Shown piece by piece: positions 35,748 through 43,906 of a DNA stretch of 64,000 nt. The position numbers and the translations under genes are program-made. A model generated the notes under the pieces. It was not told the DNA's origin, ran no database searches, and saw only the letters and a list, made by a program, of their open reading frames with translations. Source of the stretch: Eilatimonas milleporae (GTDB lineage Bacteria > Pseudomonadota > Alphaproteobacteria > Sphingomonadales > Kordiimonadaceae); the NCBI RefSeq assembly GCF_003688555.1, contig NZ_REFR01000009.1, positions 434,001-498,000 of the forward strand, in the 5' to 3' direction. Position 1 is the first letter of the stretch. Each line of letters begins with the position of its first letter.

Positions 35748-37214
35748 ATGACCGCATTCGGCATTCTTGACTATGGCGCCTACCTGCCCCGCAGACGGTG
35801 CCCGCGCGCGTCGATCCTGGACGCGGTCGGGTGGGCCCAGCCCGGCCTGAAGGCCCTGGCAAAGGGCGAGCGGTCCTTTGCCGCCTGGGACGAGGACGCC
35901 GTCACCATGGCGGTCGAAGCGGCCCGCGGTGCCACGGCAGGCGCGGACACTTCCCCGGAACTTCTGTGTTTCGCCACCACGACCGCGCCGTTTCTGGACA
36001 GGCAGAATGCCGGCATCATCGCCGCCGCGCTGGACCTGCCCCAGGCAACCCAGACCATGGATATGGGCGGCTCGCAGCGCGCGGCGAGCTCGGCACTCAT
36101 CAATGCCTGGCGGCAGAGGCCGGTTTCGTCCCTTGTCGTTGCCGCCGACACACGCCCGACACAGGCGGCCAGCGTAATGGAAATGCTGTCCGGCGACGGG
36201 GCCGCCGCCTTTCGTCTGGGGGAAGGCACGCCGCTTGCCGTGATCGAGGCGCATGCCTGTGTCCAGGCCGACATTGTCGACCATTACCGCACCGCCGGGA
36301 CCGAAACCGACTATGTGCTGGAAGAACGCTGGTACCGCGACATGGGGCTGGCCAGACTGGCGCCTGCCGCCGTGTCTCCGCTGCTGGACCAGGCACAGAT
36401 CACGGCGGACGACGTCGACCATCTGATTGCGCCGCTGGCCAATCCCGCTCTTGCCCGCGCGGTCGCCAAAAGCCTGGGCGTGGATGCGGCAAGGATTGCG
36501 GACAGCCTGTTCGACCGGGTCGGCCACACCGGCACCGCGCACGCCCTTTTGATGCTGGCTGGTGTCCTCGACACGGCGGCGCCGGGGGACCGGATTCTGA
36601 TCACCGCATTCGGACAGGGGTGCGACGCCGTGCTGCTGCGCGTGACGGACGCGATTGCGGATGCGCCGCGCCGCCGTCTCGCCCGCTGGCTCGGCGACAG
36701 GCATGTCGAAGACAATTATATGAAATTCCTCGCCGCCAGGGGTGTTGTGGACCTGGACTGGGGCATGCGGGCGGAGCGCGACAACCGCACCGCGCACACC
36801 GTCGCTTACAACAAAAGCCGCGACACCTACGGGCTGGTGGGGGGCTACTGCCGGGCGTGCGGCACACCGCAATATCCCCGGTCCCGCCGCTGTGTGGCCC
36901 CTGATTGCGGCAAGCTGGACACACAGGACTCGTACGGATTTTCCGAACGGTCCGGCACGGTGAAATCCTTTACCGAGGACTGGATGGCCTTCACCCGCGA
37001 GCCCCCGCTCATCTACGGCAATGTCTCCTTCACGGGCGGCGGCAATATCCTGATGGAAATGTGCGACTTCGCACCGGGCGCGGTTTCCATCGGCACCGAG
37101 GTCGAAATGCGGTTCCGCATCAAGGATTTCGATCAGGCGCGCGGCTTCCGCCGGTATTTCTGGAAGGCGGCACCGGCACAGACCGACACACAACGGGGAG
37201 ACCGGCATGGCTGA
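35748..37214 (+). CDS. KAS III/HMG-CoA-synthase-like domain fused to DUF35 Zn-ribbon/OB domain
   Basis: A 488-residue two-part protein. Residues 1-330 have a thiolase-superfamily fold like KAS III or HMG-CoA synthase (LLCFATTTAPFLDRQNA, MLSGDGAAAFRLG, ILITAFGQGCDAVLL). The C-terminus is a DUF35 module with zinc-ribbon cysteines in YCRACG and RRCVAPDCG, then an OB fold. The place of the catalytic cysteine reads MDMGGSQRAASSAL, without Cys; the usual His and Asn motifs read IAPLANP and RVGHTGTA. So the classical Cys-His-Asn triad appears absent. DUF35 domains often dock thiolase partners and hold acyl-CoA. The thiolase gene overlaps by 8 bases, so a two-subunit complex is likely (inferred). Confidence 0.85.
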   Translation: MTAFGILDYGAYLPRRRCPRASILDAVGWAQPGLKALAKGERSFAAWDEDAVTMAVEAARGATAGADTSPELLCFATTTAPFLDRQNAGIIAAALDLPQATQTMDMGGSQRAASSALINAWRQRPVSSLVVAADTRPTQAASVMEMLSGDGAAAFRLGEGTPLAVIEAHACVQADIVDHYRTAGTETDYVLEERWYRDMGLARLAPAAVSPLLDQAQITADDVDHLIAPLANPALARAVAKSLGVDAARIADSLFDRVGHTGTAHALLMLAGVLDTAAPGDRILITAFGQGCDAVLLRVTDAIADAPRRRLARWLGDRHVEDNYMKFLAARGVVDLDWGMRAERDNRTAHTVAYNKSRDTYGLVGGYCRACGTPQYPRSRRCVAPDCGKLDTQDSYGFSERSGTVKSFTEDWMAFTREPPLIYGNVSFTGGGNILMEMCDFAPGAVSIGTEVEMRFRIKDFDQARGFRRYFWKAAPAQTDTQRGDRHG

Positions 37215-38406
37215 AGGCATCCGGGACAAGGTCGCGATCATCGGCATGGGCTGTTCCAAATTCGGCGAACGCTGGGATATGGGGCCGGAGGATCTGGTCA
37301 ACGAAGCCTTTGAAGAAGCGATTGCCGATGCCGGCATCGACAAAACGGCGATCGAGGCCGCCTGGTTCGGCGTCTTTTTCGATGAACAGAATGTGGGCAA
37401 ATCCGCCTATCCCCTGTCGCAATTTCTGCGGCTGCCGAACATTCCGGTGACCCGTGTCGAAAATCTGTGCGCCACCGGCACGGAAGCCCTGCGGGGCGCC
37501 GTGTATGCCGTCGCGGCCGGGGCCTGCGATATCGCCCTCGCCGTGGGTGTTGAAAAGCTGAAGGACACCGGCTTTTCTGGCCTGCCCGAACGGACCAAGG
37601 GCACGTTCGAGGACCTGTACCAGCCGGGCTTTACCGCACCGGGTGCTTTCGCGCAGCTGGGCGCCGCCTATGCCGCCAAGCACGGCATGAATATGGACGA
37701 CCTGAAACGGGCCATGGCCCATGTTTCATGGAAAAGTCACGAAAACGGCGCCCGCAACGAAAAGGCGCATCTGCGGCGCCGGCTCGCGGTGGATGACATT
37801 ATCAGGGCGCCCATGATTGCCTACCCGCTTGGCGTCTATGACTGCTGCGGCGTATCGGACGGCGCCGCCTGTGCCATCGTCGCCCGTCCAGAAATCGCCA
37901 AAAGCCTTGTCGGCGACACTCATGTCACCATCAAGGCGATGCAGCTGGCCCCCTCCAACGGGGTGGAAATGGGGCATCAGTCCTGGGACGGGGCCCATAC
38001 ACTGACCACCCGCAAGGCCGCGGACCGCGCCTACAGGGAAGCCGGCATTTCCGATCCGGTCGCCGACATCAGCCTGACGGAGGTGCATGACTGCTTTTCC
38101 ATCACCGAACTGGTCCTGATGGAAGATCTCGGCCTGTCCCCCGACGGACGGGCCCCGAACGACATTCTCGACGGCCGCTATGACGCGGCGGGGGCCATTC
38201 CCTGCCAGATCGACGGCGGGCTCAAATGCTTCGGCCACCCCATCGGCGCGTCGGGCCTGCGCATGACCTATGAGATTTATCTTCAGCTTCTCGGCCGTGC
38301 CGGCGGGCGGCAACTGCCATCGCCCAAATTCGGTCTGGCGCACAATCTTGGCGGCATTCCCAACCGGAATGTGGCCGCCGTTTCCATCTTTGGCGTATCG
38401 GACTAG
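37207..38406 (+). CDS. thiolase (SCP-x/acetyl-CoA acetyltransferase family)
   Basis: A 399-residue thiolase of the SCP-x-like branch. Catalytic Cys88 lies in ENLCATGTEA; SLTEVHDCFSI contains the conserved His, and GGLKCFGHPIGASGLR the C-terminal motif. It would cleave a 3-oxoacyl-CoA with CoA, the last step of a beta-oxidation turn. The start codon overlaps the KAS/DUF35 gene by 8 bases. In archaeal and steroid-degrading systems thiolases or aldolases work with DUF35 partners; the coupling here suggests the same. All catalytic residues are present, in contrast to the upstream paralogue-like fold. Confidence 0.93.
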   Translation: MAEGIRDKVAIIGMGCSKFGERWDMGPEDLVNEAFEEAIADAGIDKTAIEAAWFGVFFDEQNVGKSAYPLSQFLRLPNIPVTRVENLCATGTEALRGAVYAVAAGACDIALAVGVEKLKDTGFSGLPERTKGTFEDLYQPGFTAPGAFAQLGAAYAAKHGMNMDDLKRAMAHVSWKSHENGARNEKAHLRRRLAVDDIIRAPMIAYPLGVYDCCGVSDGAACAIVARPEIAKSLVGDTHVTIKAMQLAPSNGVEMGHQSWDGAHTLTTRKAADRAYREAGISDPVADISLTEVHDCFSITELVLMEDLGLSPDGRAPNDILDGRYDAAGAIPCQIDGGLKCFGHPIGASGLRMTYEIYLQLLGRAGGRQLPSPKFGLAHNLGGIPNRNVAAVSIFGVSD

Positions 38407-38449
38407 GTCAGGTAGAAACCGGCGACGTTTCATACAGAAAGAAAAAACC

Positions 38450-39337
38450 ATGGCATCTCAGGCCAAAACAACCCCCGCCCTCGTCACCCCCGACTATTCG
38501 GGCATGTCGCTGGAAAATCTGGCAAAAACCGCAACCGTATATCGCTCCGACCTTCTCGCCGGACAGACGGCCGTCATCTCCGGCGGCGGCAGCGGCATGG
38601 GCCGGGCCATGGCCGTTCTGTACGCCAGGCTCGGCGCCGATGTGGTCATCTGCGGCCGGCGCGAGGAAAAACTGGCCGAGGTCCGGGACGCCATCAAGGA
38701 ATATGTCGGCCGGGAGATCAGCTATCAGGCCCTGACCATCCGCGATGCCGACGCCGTGGATGATTTCATGCGGGACGCCTTCGACCGCCATGACGGCATC
38801 GATGTGCTGATCAACAGCGCCGGCGGCCAGTTTTCCCAGGATGCGATCGACTTTTCGCGCAAGGGCTGGCTGGCGGTCATCGACACCAACCTCAACGGCA
38901 CCTGGTGGATGATGCAATCGGCCGCCCGGCTGTGGCGCGAACGGGATGAGCCGGGCAACATCATCAATGTGGTGGCAACGGTTGAACGCGGCATGCCGCA
39001 ATCGGCCCATTCCTGCGCCGCGCGCGCCGGGGTGATCTATCTGTCAAAAACCGTGTCCACCGAATGGGCGCCGCTCAAGATCAGGGTCAACTGTATCGCG
39101 CCGGGCGCCATCCAGTCCGAAGGCGTCACCCAGTATCCGGACGAGGCCCTGAAGGATTTCCCCCTTGCCAACCCGATGAAACGGTTCGGCTCGGTCTGGG
39201 ACATCGCGCAAGGGGCGGTCTATCTGACGGCGGACACCTCGAATTTCGTCACCGGTGAAGTGCTGACCATCGATGGCGGCATGTCACAGTACGGGTGGGT
39301 CTGGCCCATCGGCAAACCCGACTATTTCAAGGACTGA
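38450..39337 (+). CDS. SDR, 2,4-dienoyl-CoA-reductase-like
   Basis: A 295-residue SDR. The cofactor motif is SGGGSGMGRAMA at about 42-53, INSAGGQFSQDAIDF follows, and the active-site helix reads SAHSCAARAGVIYLSKT. The usual Tyr-x3-Lys is replaced by Ser-x3-Arg. Mammalian-type dienoyl-CoA reductases also lack the Tyr, but keep Lys. The start at 38450 is where similarity begins; AGAAAGAAAAAACC provides a weak ribosome site. It would reduce a dienoyl-CoA in the beta-oxidation route if still active. It lies between the thiolase and CMD genes in the operon. Confidence 0.87.
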   Translation: MASQAKTTPALVTPDYSGMSLENLAKTATVYRSDLLAGQTAVISGGGSGMGRAMAVLYARLGADVVICGRREEKLAEVRDAIKEYVGREISYQALTIRDADAVDDFMRDAFDRHDGIDVLINSAGGQFSQDAIDFSRKGWLAVIDTNLNGTWWMMQSAARLWRERDEPGNIINVVATVERGMPQSAHSCAARAGVIYLSKTVSTEWAPLKIRVNCIAPGAIQSEGVTQYPDEALKDFPLANPMKRFGSVWDIAQGAVYLTADTSNFVTGEVLTIDGGMSQYGWVWPIGKPDYFKD

Positions 39338-39356
39338 CCGAAAGGACGTTTGGACA

Positions 39357-39914
39357 ATGGCCGACACCCCCCTTGCCCGCATGCCCCGGCACGCCATGGA
39401 TGACGGGCTCGGCGCCGTCTGGGACAGATTGAACGGCCTGACGGGCGAACCGGCCTTTGTCGAAGCCTTCGCCGTCGCACCGGAGCTGCTGTCCTTCGTC
39501 ATGGACGACTTTTACGGTAAAATCTTCTTCGCTGGCCGTCTCGACAATAAATACAAGCAGCTGGCCCGCCTGTATCTGTCGCTCACCCATGGCTGCATGA
39601 CCTGCAACAAACAAAATATTCCCGGCAGTCTTGAGGCCGGCTTAAGCCGACAGCAGATCGACGCCCTGCCGGACCATATCGACGACGGTCCGTTCGACGC
39701 TGCCGAGCGCGCGGTGTTGCGCTATGCCGCCCAGATGGCCCTGACCAACCATGATGGCCATATGACCGCCGCCCTGCATAAAGATCTGCGGGCGCATTTC
39801 GACGACGCCCAGATTTGCGAGCTTGGCGTGGTGATGGCCGTCATCGGCGGCATGGCCAAACTGTCCTTCGTGCTAGGTCTGGTCGAAAAGGAAGACTATT
39901 GTCCCTTCGCCTGA
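39357..39914 (+). CDS. carboxymuconolactone decarboxylase/AhpD-like protein (first)
   Basis: A 185-residue all-helical protein of the CMD/AhpD superfamily. LYLSLTHGCMTCNKQNIPGSLEAGLSRQQI contains the CxxC pair of AhpD-like thiol oxidoreductases and the following conserved helix. The start at 39357 is 19 bases after the previous stop. Last gene of the rightward operon that begins with the first Rieske oxygenase. CMD proteins act as decarboxylases, peroxidase partners or disulfide reductases; which applies is unknown. A second, shorter CMD protein is encoded at 57667-58017. Confidence 0.85.
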   Translation: MADTPLARMPRHAMDDGLGAVWDRLNGLTGEPAFVEAFAVAPELLSFVMDDFYGKIFFAGRLDNKYKQLARLYLSLTHGCMTCNKQNIPGSLEAGLSRQQIDALPDHIDDGPFDAAERAVLRYAAQMALTNHDGHMTAALHKDLRAHFDDAQICELGVVMAVIGGMAKLSFVLGLVEKEDYCPFA

Positions 39915-39959
39915 CGGCAGTGCCCGAAACAGGCAGCCCGGACTGAACGGCCGCAGCCC

Positions 39960-40715
39960 CTAGAATTTGACGATGGCGCCGCCGTCCACATTCAGCCCCA
40001 CACCCGATATGAACCCTGCATCGTCGCCGGCGAGAAACAGGGCGGCCGCCGCAACATCCGTCGGCACGCCAAGCCGACCGACAGGGGCCTTTTCCACCCA
40101 ATAGGTGCGAAAGGCCTCATCCTCGAAAAAGGGGGCGGACAGGGCGGTCACCACGGCGCCCGGTTGCAGATAATTGGCGGTGATGCCGTAGCGCCCCAGA
40201 TCGACCGCCATGGACTTTGTCATGCCCGCGACCGCGTGCTTCGACGTCCCATAGACGAACAGCTCCGGCCCGCCCATGTCCGACATGATGGAGCCCAGAT
40301 TGATAATTCGCCCCGCGCCGCTTTCCTTCAGAAGCGGCAGGGCCGCGCGGGTGATTTTGAACATGGCCGTGACATTGACGCCCATCACCCGGTCCCACAG
40401 CGCGTCCGTCGTGGTCTCGATACTGCCGCCGTGGGCGATACCGGCATTGTTGACCAGAATGTCCAGACCGCCCAGCGCCTCTGACGCCCGTGCCGCGATC
40501 GCATCCGGCGCCGCCGCTTCCGTGATATCCTGCGCCATGGGGACGGCGCCCGCATGATCCGCATAGACATCGCCCACATTGGACTGCGGCAGATCCACGG
40601 CAAGCACCCGCGCCCCTGCCGACAGGAAAGCCCTGGCGATGGCCTCGCCGATGCCGCTGGCCGTGCCGGTCACGACCGCCCGCTTGCCGTCCAGTGCCGC
40701 TGCCGTTCCGGTCAT
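39960..40715 (-). CDS. short-chain dehydrogenase/reductase
   Basis: A 251-residue classical SDR with VVTGTASGIGEAIA at the N-terminus, LVNNAGIAHGG, and VYGTSKHAV as the Tyr-x3-Lys helix. The ATG at 40715 follows GGGAAGAGGG; an in-frame ATG at 40766 would add 17 residues. It lies 77 bases after the end of the TonB-receptor gene, so it is probably the second gene of that operon and under the same operators. Substrate unknown; alcohol to ketone oxidation of the imported compound is possible. Confidence 0.9.
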   Translation of the reverse strand: MTGTAAALDGKRAVVTGTASGIGEAIARAFLSAGARVLAVDLPQSNVGDVYADHAGAVPMAQDITEAAAPDAIAARASEALGGLDILVNNAGIAHGGSIETTTDALWDRVMGVNVTAMFKITRAALPLLKESGAGRIINLGSIMSDMGGPELFVYGTSKHAVAGMTKSMAVDLGRYGITANYLQPGAVVTALSAPFFEDEAFRTYWVEKAPVGRLGVPTDVAAAALFLAGDDAGFISGVGLNVDGGAIVKF

Positions 40716-40792
40716 ATCCCTCTTCCCCCTGAAACGGGAAGACCGGCCCGCAAGCCGGTCTTCCACACTCGAAACAACGCCGAAGGACGTGC

Positions 40793-43288
40793 CTAGAAGC
40801 TGACGCCCATTTCAACGCCCCACACAGCCGGTTCGCCGTACTGGCTGAAAATCCACAGGTTGGCGACCGCCTGCGACGACACGCGGTACGTTTCGTCCAG
40901 AAGGTTGCGGCCAAAGGCCCGCACGAACCACCCGCCGTTTTCGCTGACGATATCCACCGTGGCGTTGACCAGGGTGCGCGAATTCAGGAACGTGTCGAAA
41001 TCCTCATCAATGTCCGAGTAGGAGAAGACATTGTCATCCTCGTAAGCCGCCGTTGCATTGAGGCGCAAAAGCAGCTCGTCGGCGATGGGGGTTTCATAGC
41101 GGCCGAAAAGCGTCCAGGTGAATTCGGGCGTCCGGGTCAGCGGCCGGTCCGAAAAGTCCACATCGATCACGCCGTCAAAATCGGTATCGGCTTCAAAGGT
41201 GTTGAACTTACCGTCCTGCCAGGAAAAATTGCCGCCCAGCACAAGGCCCTCGACCCCGGTGACCCACAGTGTTTCCAGCTCGATCCCGAAAACGCGGGCG
41301 TCCGCCGCGTTGAAGAAACGCGTCTCCTGAAACTCGACACCCTGGCTGTTGGTCAGCGTCGCCGCGATCTGACGCTGCGCATCCGTATAATCCGCATAGA
41401 AAAAGGTCGGATTGAAACGGAAGGTGCCGTCCGCGAACTCGGTCCGCAGGCCGGCCTCATAGGACGTAACCTTTTCAGGCCGTGTCGGCGCGATCAGTTC
41501 CGGCGTCAGTTCATTGCCCGTCGTCCCCGACTGGTCGTTAAAAGCGCCCGAGCGGAAACTGCGGGACACGCTGGTATAGCCATAGATATCGTCGGTGAAT
41601 TCATAGGAAATCACCGCGCGCCAGCTGGGCTCGTTAAACTCGCCGTTTTCCGTATCGGCCAGAACACCGGTTGAAAAACGGTCGAAGTCCGCGGCACCAA
41701 GCGGCCCCAGGCTCTGGAAACTGAGGCTGGGATCAAACCCGCCGCCAAGGGCCTGATAGACGATCTGGTTGCGGCCGATCCAGTTCTTGTCCTCCCAGGT
41801 GTAACGAAAACCGCCGGCAATGGTCAGGCGGTCGTTCACCTCATAAGTGGCGTCGGCGTAAAGCGCGAAGGCGTCGGCATCCTGTGCGTTACACAGCACC
41901 TGCGGGTTGGAGTTGAAGAAACCGGGCGGCGTCCCCAGACCGAAAAGATCAAGGAAACCAAGCGTCTGGGTCACACAGAATGTGGTGTCGTTCGACTGGT
42001 AGAAGGTGCCGGTCACCATATCGATCCGGTCATTGATGGTGAAATTTGCCCGCAGTTCCTGTTGGAAGGTTTCCCTGTCGTCCGCCCGATTGGCATCGAA
42101 AAGCGAAACGGGCCCCACTTCGCCCACATAATTGTTGGCCAGCAGGGAAAGCTGTTCGCGGTATCCGGTGATCGACGTCAGCGTGACATCGCCCATCTCG
42201 TAATTGATATTCAGATAATAACCGTCGACATCGACCTCATGCCCGTTTGAAAGCCCGATATCGGCCCCGATGGCACTTGGGGCGGTCACACCGGCATTGT
42301 CCAGCGGATTGCCCGGGTCCTGCGTAAAGCCAAGCTGGTTGAAGACAAAGCGCGGATCGCCCACCGGCGTCTCGTTGACCGCCGGCACGGTATCCGAATC
42401 ATCGCGGATCAGTTCATACTGAAACAGAACTTCAAGTGCGTCCGTCGGCTGCCACAACAGCTTGGCGCGCATGTTGAAGACTTCCTCGCCGCCGAGACGG
42501 CTGTTGTCACCCTCGCCCGTCTCACCGGCCAGCGGGTTAAGATTGTTGCCCTGATCGTCAAACGGTCCGAACGGTGTCACCGGCCCGAAACTCGCGCCGT
42601 TGCGGTAAAACCCGTCGGAGCGTTGATACTGGCTGGAAACCCGCAGCGCCAGCCGGTCGCTGATCGGCACATTGACGGCCGCCCGTCCCTCAAACCGGTT
42701 AAACGAACCGTACCGGGCCCTGAGATCAACGGCAAAGTCGTCAAACTCCGGCCGCCGCGTGCGCACATTGACGACCCCGGCCGTGGCGTTTTTCCCGAAC
42801 AGGGTCCCCTGCGGTCCGCGCAGCACCTCGATCTGTTCGATATCGAACAGATCGAGCAACTGCGTCTGAACGTGCGGCACGACAAAATCGTCCAGTGTGA
42901 CGGCAACCTGCGATTCCGAATAGACGATGATATCGGTTTGCGCGGCACCGCGAATCGCAAAGGAGGCGGCATTGAACCCCGTCACCTTGGACGCGGAAAA
43001 GTTCGGCACCAGCGCGGCGATATCCCCCAGATCCTTGGGCACAAGGGCATCGGCCTGCTGCGCGGTCAGTGCCGTCACGGCGACCGGCGTTTGTTGTAGC
43101 TGCGTCTCGCGCCGCGTGGCGCGTACGAACACTTCCTCGATTTCGATAAACTGGTTTTGTTCGGCACCGCTGTCCTGTGCCACCGCCGCCGACGGGCACG
43201 CGGCAACCACCAGCATGCCCGCGCCGGCCAGCGCCACAGGCGCCGCACTCATGCGCAGACGCGCCTTCGTCTTGCATCCTAAAGGCAT
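40793..43288 (-). CDS. TonB-dependent outer-membrane receptor of the catabolic block
   Basis: An 831-residue receptor. A signal peptide covers about residues 1-37 (PVALAGAGMLVVAACPSAAVAQ). The TonB-box-like segment EEVFVRATRRETQLQQTPVAVTALT opens the plug, which contains VLRGPQGTLFGKNATAGVVN; the barrel ends in VWGVEMGVSF. The ATG at 43288 follows GGGAGGG; an in-frame start at 43345 would add 19 residues. This plug type is common in sphingomonads for aromatic, steroid and other hydrophobic substrates. Its promoter region carries operator site 3, so uptake of the pathway substrate is the likely role. Confidence 0.94.
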   Translation of the reverse strand: MPLGCKTKARLRMSAAPVALAGAGMLVVAACPSAAVAQDSGAEQNQFIEIEEVFVRATRRETQLQQTPVAVTALTAQQADALVPKDLGDIAALVPNFSASKVTGFNAASFAIRGAAQTDIIVYSESQVAVTLDDFVVPHVQTQLLDLFDIEQIEVLRGPQGTLFGKNATAGVVNVRTRRPEFDDFAVDLRARYGSFNRFEGRAAVNVPISDRLALRVSSQYQRSDGFYRNGASFGPVTPFGPFDDQGNNLNPLAGETGEGDNSRLGGEEVFNMRAKLLWQPTDALEVLFQYELIRDDSDTVPAVNETPVGDPRFVFNQLGFTQDPGNPLDNAGVTAPSAIGADIGLSNGHEVDVDGYYLNINYEMGDVTLTSITGYREQLSLLANNYVGEVGPVSLFDANRADDRETFQQELRANFTINDRIDMVTGTFYQSNDTTFCVTQTLGFLDLFGLGTPPGFFNSNPQVLCNAQDADAFALYADATYEVNDRLTIAGGFRYTWEDKNWIGRNQIVYQALGGGFDPSLSFQSLGPLGAADFDRFSTGVLADTENGEFNEPSWRAVISYEFTDDIYGYTSVSRSFRSGAFNDQSGTTGNELTPELIAPTRPEKVTSYEAGLRTEFADGTFRFNPTFFYADYTDAQRQIAATLTNSQGVEFQETRFFNAADARVFGIELETLWVTGVEGLVLGGNFSWQDGKFNTFEADTDFDGVIDVDFSDRPLTRTPEFTWTLFGRYETPIADELLLRLNATAAYEDDNVFSYSDIDEDFDTFLNSRTLVNATVDIVSENGGWFVRAFGRNLLDETYRVSSQAVANLWIFSQYGEPAVWGVEMGVSF

Positions 43289-43383
43289 TCCAAACCCTCC
43301 CACTTGATGCTCCCTCCCCGGTCTGGACGTACCGGTTCCCCCCACGAAATCCGGTCATCCACTGTATTACTGAGAACAAATTA

Positions 43384-43403
43384 AAAACAATTATGACTGT
43401 TTT
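43384..43403. promoter_or_regulatory. region B operator (site 3)
   Basis: AAAACAATTATGACTGTTTT, AAAACA-N8-TGTTTT with two imperfect pairs, 96 bases upstream of the TonB-receptor start. It shares a 319-base divergent spacer with site 4. Confidence 0.7.
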
Positions 43404-43488
43404 TTTTAATGCACGCAAGTCACAGGAATCTTTCTAAAACCAAGACTTATAAACACCCTACCTTTGGTATATTTTTTTGCGTCGCACA

Positions 43489-43512
43489 AAAACAATCCGA
43501 CATGTTTGTTTT
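43489..43512. promoter_or_regulatory. region B operator (site 4)
   Basis: AAAACA at 43489-43494 and TGTTTT at 43507-43512 are separated by 12 bases; alternatively AAAACA-N8-TGTTTG can be read at 43489-43508. It lies about 100 bases upstream of the ABM-ligase operon. Confidence 0.6.
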
Positions 43513-43607
43513 TTGTTGACCGCTACCGGGTTTCGCGATGAAACTGAAAAAGGAGGTACCTGCCGCAGGCGGAAGCGCCGCGGCGTCAGCGGAGGGGAGA
43601 GGTCCGC

Positions 43608-43901
43608 GTGTCCTATACATTCATCGCAAGATTCAAGGTTTTTCCCGACAAAAAGGCCGCCTTCATCAAGGCCGCCCGCCAGATGGAAGACGCCGTCCGG
43701 GACCGGGAACCCGGCGCCATTCATTATAAATTCCACCGTCTGGATGAACCGGATGCCTTTGCCGTGATCGAATCCTTCGCGGACGAGGCGGCGGAACAGA
43801 CCCACCGGCAATCGGACCATTTCGCGGCACTGGCGCCCGCCCTGATCGACTGTATCGACGGGACATGGACGCGCGAACATCTGCACCCGCTGGAGGACTG
43901 A
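43608..43901 (+). CDS. antibiotic biosynthesis monooxygenase (ABM) domain protein (first)
   Basis: A 97-residue ferredoxin-like-fold protein. YTFIARFKVFPDKKAAFIKAARQMEDAVRDREPGAI is the ABM pattern, followed by FHRLDEPDAFAVIESFADEAAEQTHRQSDHF. Translation starts at GTG 43608 after GGAGGGGAGAGG. ABM proteins include small cofactor-free monooxygenases, heme-degrading proteins and many of unknown role. It heads an operon with the acyl-CoA ligase five bases behind, and a second ABM protein further on. Confidence 0.85.
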   Translation: MSYTFIARFKVFPDKKAAFIKAARQMEDAVRDREPGAIHYKFHRLDEPDAFAVIESFADEAAEQTHRQSDHFAALAPALIDCIDGTWTREHLHPLED

Positions 43902-43906
43902 ACCCG

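Noticed and set aside
34485-37400. 971-codon open frame on the minus strand
   Set aside because: It lies opposite the Rieske oxygenase and KAS/DUF35 genes, which have clear family motifs. Its translation has no domain character; it is a GC-rich shadow frame.
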